NCBI GenBank assembly: GCA_029265085.1
Contig: JAJUJY010000188.1
Span: 1 to 7,446 of the forward strand
DNA from: Chloroflexota bacterium
GTDB taxonomy: Bacteria; Chloroflexota; Anaerolineae; Anaerolineales; Anaerolineaceae
Length of the DNA: 7,446 nucleotides
Reading direction: 5' to 3'
In this document: positions 5,435 through 7,446 of the stretch, piece by piece
Layout: every line of letters starts with the position of its first letter
Numbering within the stretch: position 1 is the stretch's first letter
Position numbers and translations under genes: made by a program
The notes under the pieces: generated by a model
What the model saw: only the letters and a program-made list of their open reading frames with translations
Told to the model about the DNA's origin: nothing
Databases searched by the model: none

Positions 5435-5454
5435 TCGCCCCAAACAAAGCATTA

Positions 5455-5501
5455 CAAAAAAGGTGAATGATTTTGCCGCAACCAATCGAAAAATCATTCA
5501 C
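5455..5501 (-). terminator. intrinsic terminator after the HD-domain gene
   Basis: On the minus strand GTGAATGATTTT (5490-5501) pairs perfectly with AAAATCATTCAC (5463-5474) across a 15-base loop, and CC plus six T follow (5456-5461). The stem is AT-rich, so strength may be moderate. It ends 32 bases downstream of the HD stop and separates that gene from the cassette array. Confidence 0.65.
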
Positions 5502-5532
5502 TCATAACCACCATCCGGTGATTTTTTGCCCC

Positions 5533-6030
5533 TCACCTGCCAACACTTCTGGCCGCCGCCCAGGCGATCAACCCGGCATCTTTGGCCGCGGAGGTGCATA
5601 AGTATTGCGGGTCGGGAAAGATACCCACCCGGAACAGGTCCAGGCGGTCGGCATCCCAACAGGTCTGGATGGTAATATCGCCTTCGGTCAGCCCATCCGT
5701 ATGCCCTGCGCAGGCCTCGCACAGCAGGTCCAGTTCCGCAGCGGTCAGGTTTAATTGTCCCGCAAATTTTGCACGGATCAACTGGCTGGCGCGCCGCCCG
5801 TGACCAGGGTCATTCCCGTCATTTTGCCGCTGGTTATCATGCAGGTAGGCAAAATACGTCACCACCTTTTGATTAGCCCCGGTCAGATCCGCCAAACGCA
5901 GGCCGTTTTCCTGCACGCGCTGCCAGTGCGCAAAGCCGTGAACACCGTCCCAATCCATGCGATATTCCGCTTGAATGGATGTCAAAAATTCCACCGTAAT
6001 CAGGCCGGAAGAGTTGGTTTGATTTGTCAT
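5533..6030 (-). CDS. HD-domain metal-dependent phosphohydrolase
   Basis: A 165-residue protein with the HD-superfamily metal-binding pattern: HGFAHWQRV with His31 and His35, LHD with His64-Asp65, DPGHG with His77, AGH at His110, and WDADRLDL with Asp126/Asp128. HD proteins hydrolyse phosphomonoesters or nucleotides; this compact single-domain form gives no clue to its substrate. It is cytoplasmic, with no signal or membrane segment. The start is ATG with AAGGAA just upstream. The gene is visibly GC-richer than everything around it, which suggests it is resident chromosomal DNA beside AT-rich acquired genes, or that it has a different origin. It has its own terminator at 5455-5501 and is divergent from the GT-C gene. 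There is no attC beside it, so it is probably outside the array. Confidence 0.85.
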   Translation of the reverse strand: MTNQTNSSGLITVEFLTSIQAEYRMDWDGVHGFAHWQRVQENGLRLADLTGANQKVVTYFAYLHDNQRQNDGNDPGHGRRASQLIRAKFAGQLNLTAAELDLLCEACAGHTDGLTEGDITIQTCWDADRLDLFRVGIFPDPQYLCTSAAKDAGLIAWAAARSVGR

Positions 6031-6045
6031 AATTCCTTAATCATT

Positions 6046-6060
6046 CTTACCGAGGGTAAG
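6046..6060. promoter_or_regulatory. 15-bp perfect dyad upstream of the HD gene (possible operator)
   Basis: CTTACC-GAG-GGTAAG is a perfect palindrome with a 3-base centre, 16 bases before the HD start codon and within the divergent region shared with the GT-C gene. It could bind a dimeric regulator, or form a small hairpin near the ribosome binding site in the HD mRNA. Confidence 0.35.
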
Positions 6061-6091
6061 AGTATTTTTACAACATTTTGTGCAATGCATA

Positions 6092-6121
6092 TTTAGAACA
6101 TCAAAAAACATCATGTATAAT
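6092..6121 (+). promoter_or_regulatory. putative sigma-70 promoter of the GT-C gene
   Basis: A perfect -10 TATAAT (6116-6121) lies 18 bases after TTTAGA (6092-6097), a four-of-six match to the -35 consensus. Transcription would begin near 6128, about 47 bases before the TTG start. The surrounding DNA is very AT-rich, so chance matches are possible. Confidence 0.5.
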
Positions 6122-6174
6122 AATATAATAGATTCAAATGGTGGTTTGCTTAAAAAAGATGGGGGCCATTTATA

Positions 6175-7446
6175 TTGAAAAAAGTACCATATCTATCAAA
6201 TCATAACAAAATTTTGCATATCGAACAAAAAGAAGCAGGGAAAATTTTAATAATTTGGTCCAATTTAATTAATACATGGGCTAATCCAATCAAAGCATTT
6301 TTAATTGCTTTTATTCTTTATTTAATTTCAGCCTGGTATTATCACAACCCTTTCATTCCATCTAGTTTTCCATATTACAACTATCTCGCTGAGGCTTTTT
6401 TAAAAGGCCAATTTTATCTAAATCAAACACCTAAAGAAACGCTTGATCTTATTCTTTACCAAGGGCACTATTACCTTTACTGGGGGCCTTTCCCATCTGT
6501 TCTATTCATGCCCTTTATAAAAATTTTTGGGATTGGCTTTGGGGATGGTATTCTTACAATTTTGTTTGGTGCCATAAATGTTGGCTTAATGTGTGCCCTT
6601 CTTCATTCTGGTAATCGTCGCAATTTATTCCACCTTTCTGAAACACAGATAGGATTATTTACCTTGTTCTTCGCATTAGGAACTGTGCATTGGTTCTTGG
6701 CTGCAGTAGGGCGTGTTTGGTTTACAGGACAAATTATTGGTTTTACTTGTGTCGCACTGGCATATTGGGCAGTCTTGTATTTTGACAATTGGAAAGCATT
6801 TGCATTTGCCAGTTTAGCAATGGGATGCGCATTCGCTACCAGAAACAACTTAATCCTGACAGCAATTTTCCCTGCAGGGATTCTTTTAATGAAGATATTA
6901 AAAGAGAATTGGCCTAATCGTATCCGGTTTATATTACTCGGAATAATCCCCGCATTAACCATCTTAGGAGTAATTTTTTATTACAACTACGCTCGTTTTG
7001 GTAATATTTTAAACAATGGTGTTATGTACCATCAAATGGGAGATGTTTTCCGACCACTTTTTAACAAGTATGGTTTTATGAATGTTTACTATCTCCCTAC
7101 AAATCTTTATTACCAGTTCATTTTCTACCCAATTCCCTACCGTCCTGAAAGCGCAATGGGAGGTAGCTTGTTTCTTTTAAGCCCATTATTCTTTGGAGTA
7201 TTTTTTCCATTATGGAATAAAAGAAAAAATGCAAACGTAATTATCTTAACAATCACAATTTTTATTTCCTATATCCCTATTGGACTATTAATGGGAACTG
7301 GATTTGTAACATTTGGCCCGCGATACTTGTTTGACATTATGGTTCCATTAATTTTATTAACAGCGATTGGCTTTCAAAGTTGGCGTACTGAAATAATTGA
7401 GTTACTCGTTTTAATATCAATAATCCAATACATGTATGGGATCGTC
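6175..7446 (+). CDS. GT-C type (glycosyltransferase family 39-like) membrane protein, 3' end outside the window
   Basis: An open frame of 424 codons reaches the last base of the window. No ATG occurs in frame before 6508 and a TAA sits at 6151; the best start is TTG at 6175, nine bases after a G5 run (6161-6165) that can serve as ribosome binding site. The protein is polytopic: a first helix at residues 39-57 (IKAFLIAFILYLISAWYYH), an extracytoplasmic loop with PYYNYLAEAFLKGQFYL, LDLILYQGHYYLYWGPFPSVLFMPF, then further helices (for example 124-145, 153-172, 245-265), and FGPRYLFDIMVP around 380-391. This loop pattern is that of bacterial GT-C glycosyltransferases, which move sugars from polyprenyl-phosphate carriers outside the membrane. 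The acceptor is unknown. The gene is AT-rich like the cassettes but has no attC beside it. Confidence 0.75.
   Translation, partial: MKKVPYLSNHNKILHIEQKEAGKILIIWSNLINTWANPIKAFLIAFILYLISAWYYHNPFIPSSFPYYNYLAEAFLKGQFYLNQTPKETLDLILYQGHYYLYWGPFPSVLFMPFIKIFGIGFGDGILTILFGAINVGLMCALLHSGNRRNLFHLSETQIGLFTLFFALGTVHWFLAAVGRVWFTGQIIGFTCVALAYWAVLYFDNWKAFAFASLAMGCAFATRNNLILTAIFPAGILLMKILKENWPNRIRFILLGIIPALTILGVIFYYNYARFGNILNNGVMYHQMGDVFRPLFNKYGFMNVYYLPTNLYYQFIFYPIPYRPESAMGGSLFLLSPLFFGVFFPLWNKRKNANVIILTITIFISYIPIGLLMGTGFVTFGPRYLFDIMVPLILLTAIGFQSWRTEIIELLVLISIIQYMYGIV

Noticed and set aside
5432..5452. possible attI or attC end (minus GCTTTGTTTGGGGC) at the upstream edge of the array
   Set aside because: The core box is GTTTGGG, not GTTRRRY, no partner arm is present and the -10 element explains part of the sequence.
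5498..5722. 74-residue minus-strand ORF and plus-strand ORFs overlapping the HD gene
   Set aside because: They are alternative frames of a GC-rich gene; the HD frame carries all the conserved metal ligands.
1..7446. CRISPR array
   Set aside because: No regularly spaced direct repeats; the only similar repeats are attC arms about 1.4 kb apart.

Overview
The window comes from a bacterial chromosome. No rRNA, tRNA, integrase or other strong taxonomic marker is present. The flanking GT-C type membrane protein resembles large-family members that I associate with Chloroflexota (Anaerolineae); this is a weak inference and should be treated as a guess.

Layout. (1) 1-259, minus strand: a short DNA-methyltransferase remnant (motif I block) with stops on both sides. 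(2) 260-2864, minus strand: three closely spaced loci that look like defence or accessory genes. These are a DUF4268 protein with a PD-(D/E)XK-like core, a CxxC/CxxC protein with a DUF4145/HEPN-like C-terminal region, and an EVE-HNH endonuclease split by one in-frame amber codon into two apparent ORFs. (3) 2865-5270, minus strand: Nudix hydrolase, HIT-family protein and a membrane-anchored unknown protein. Each is followed within about 10-20 bases by the left arm of an integron-type attC site. Two attC sites are complete (3633-3766 and 4333-4464) and bound a typical 700-bp gene cassette carrying the HIT gene; the third keeps only one arm. (4) 5271-5532: a spacer with an AT-rich-stem terminator, an extended -10 promoter and a perfect 10-bp inverted repeat. 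(5) 5533-6030, minus strand: a visibly GC-richer HD-domain phosphohydrolase gene. (6) 6031-6174: a divergent promoter region. (7) 6175 to the window end, plus strand: an AT-rich GT-C glycosyltransferase-like membrane protein that starts at TTG and runs off the window.

Interpretation. The minus-strand block is best read as a cluster of attC sites lacking an integrase (CALIN), or the distal part of a chromosomal integron whose integrase lies outside the window. All cassette genes point the same way, as expected for an array. The cargo mixes housekeeping-like nucleotide hydrolases (Nudix, HIT) with probable anti-phage nucleases (EVE-HNH, DUF4268), an HEPN-like protein and a small membrane-anchored protein of unknown role. 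Several junctions are decayed: a truncated attC, an amber codon and a methyltransferase remnant. This suggests an ageing array. The HD gene and the GT-C gene appear to be the neighbouring chromosome, separated from the array by the terminator at 5455-5501.
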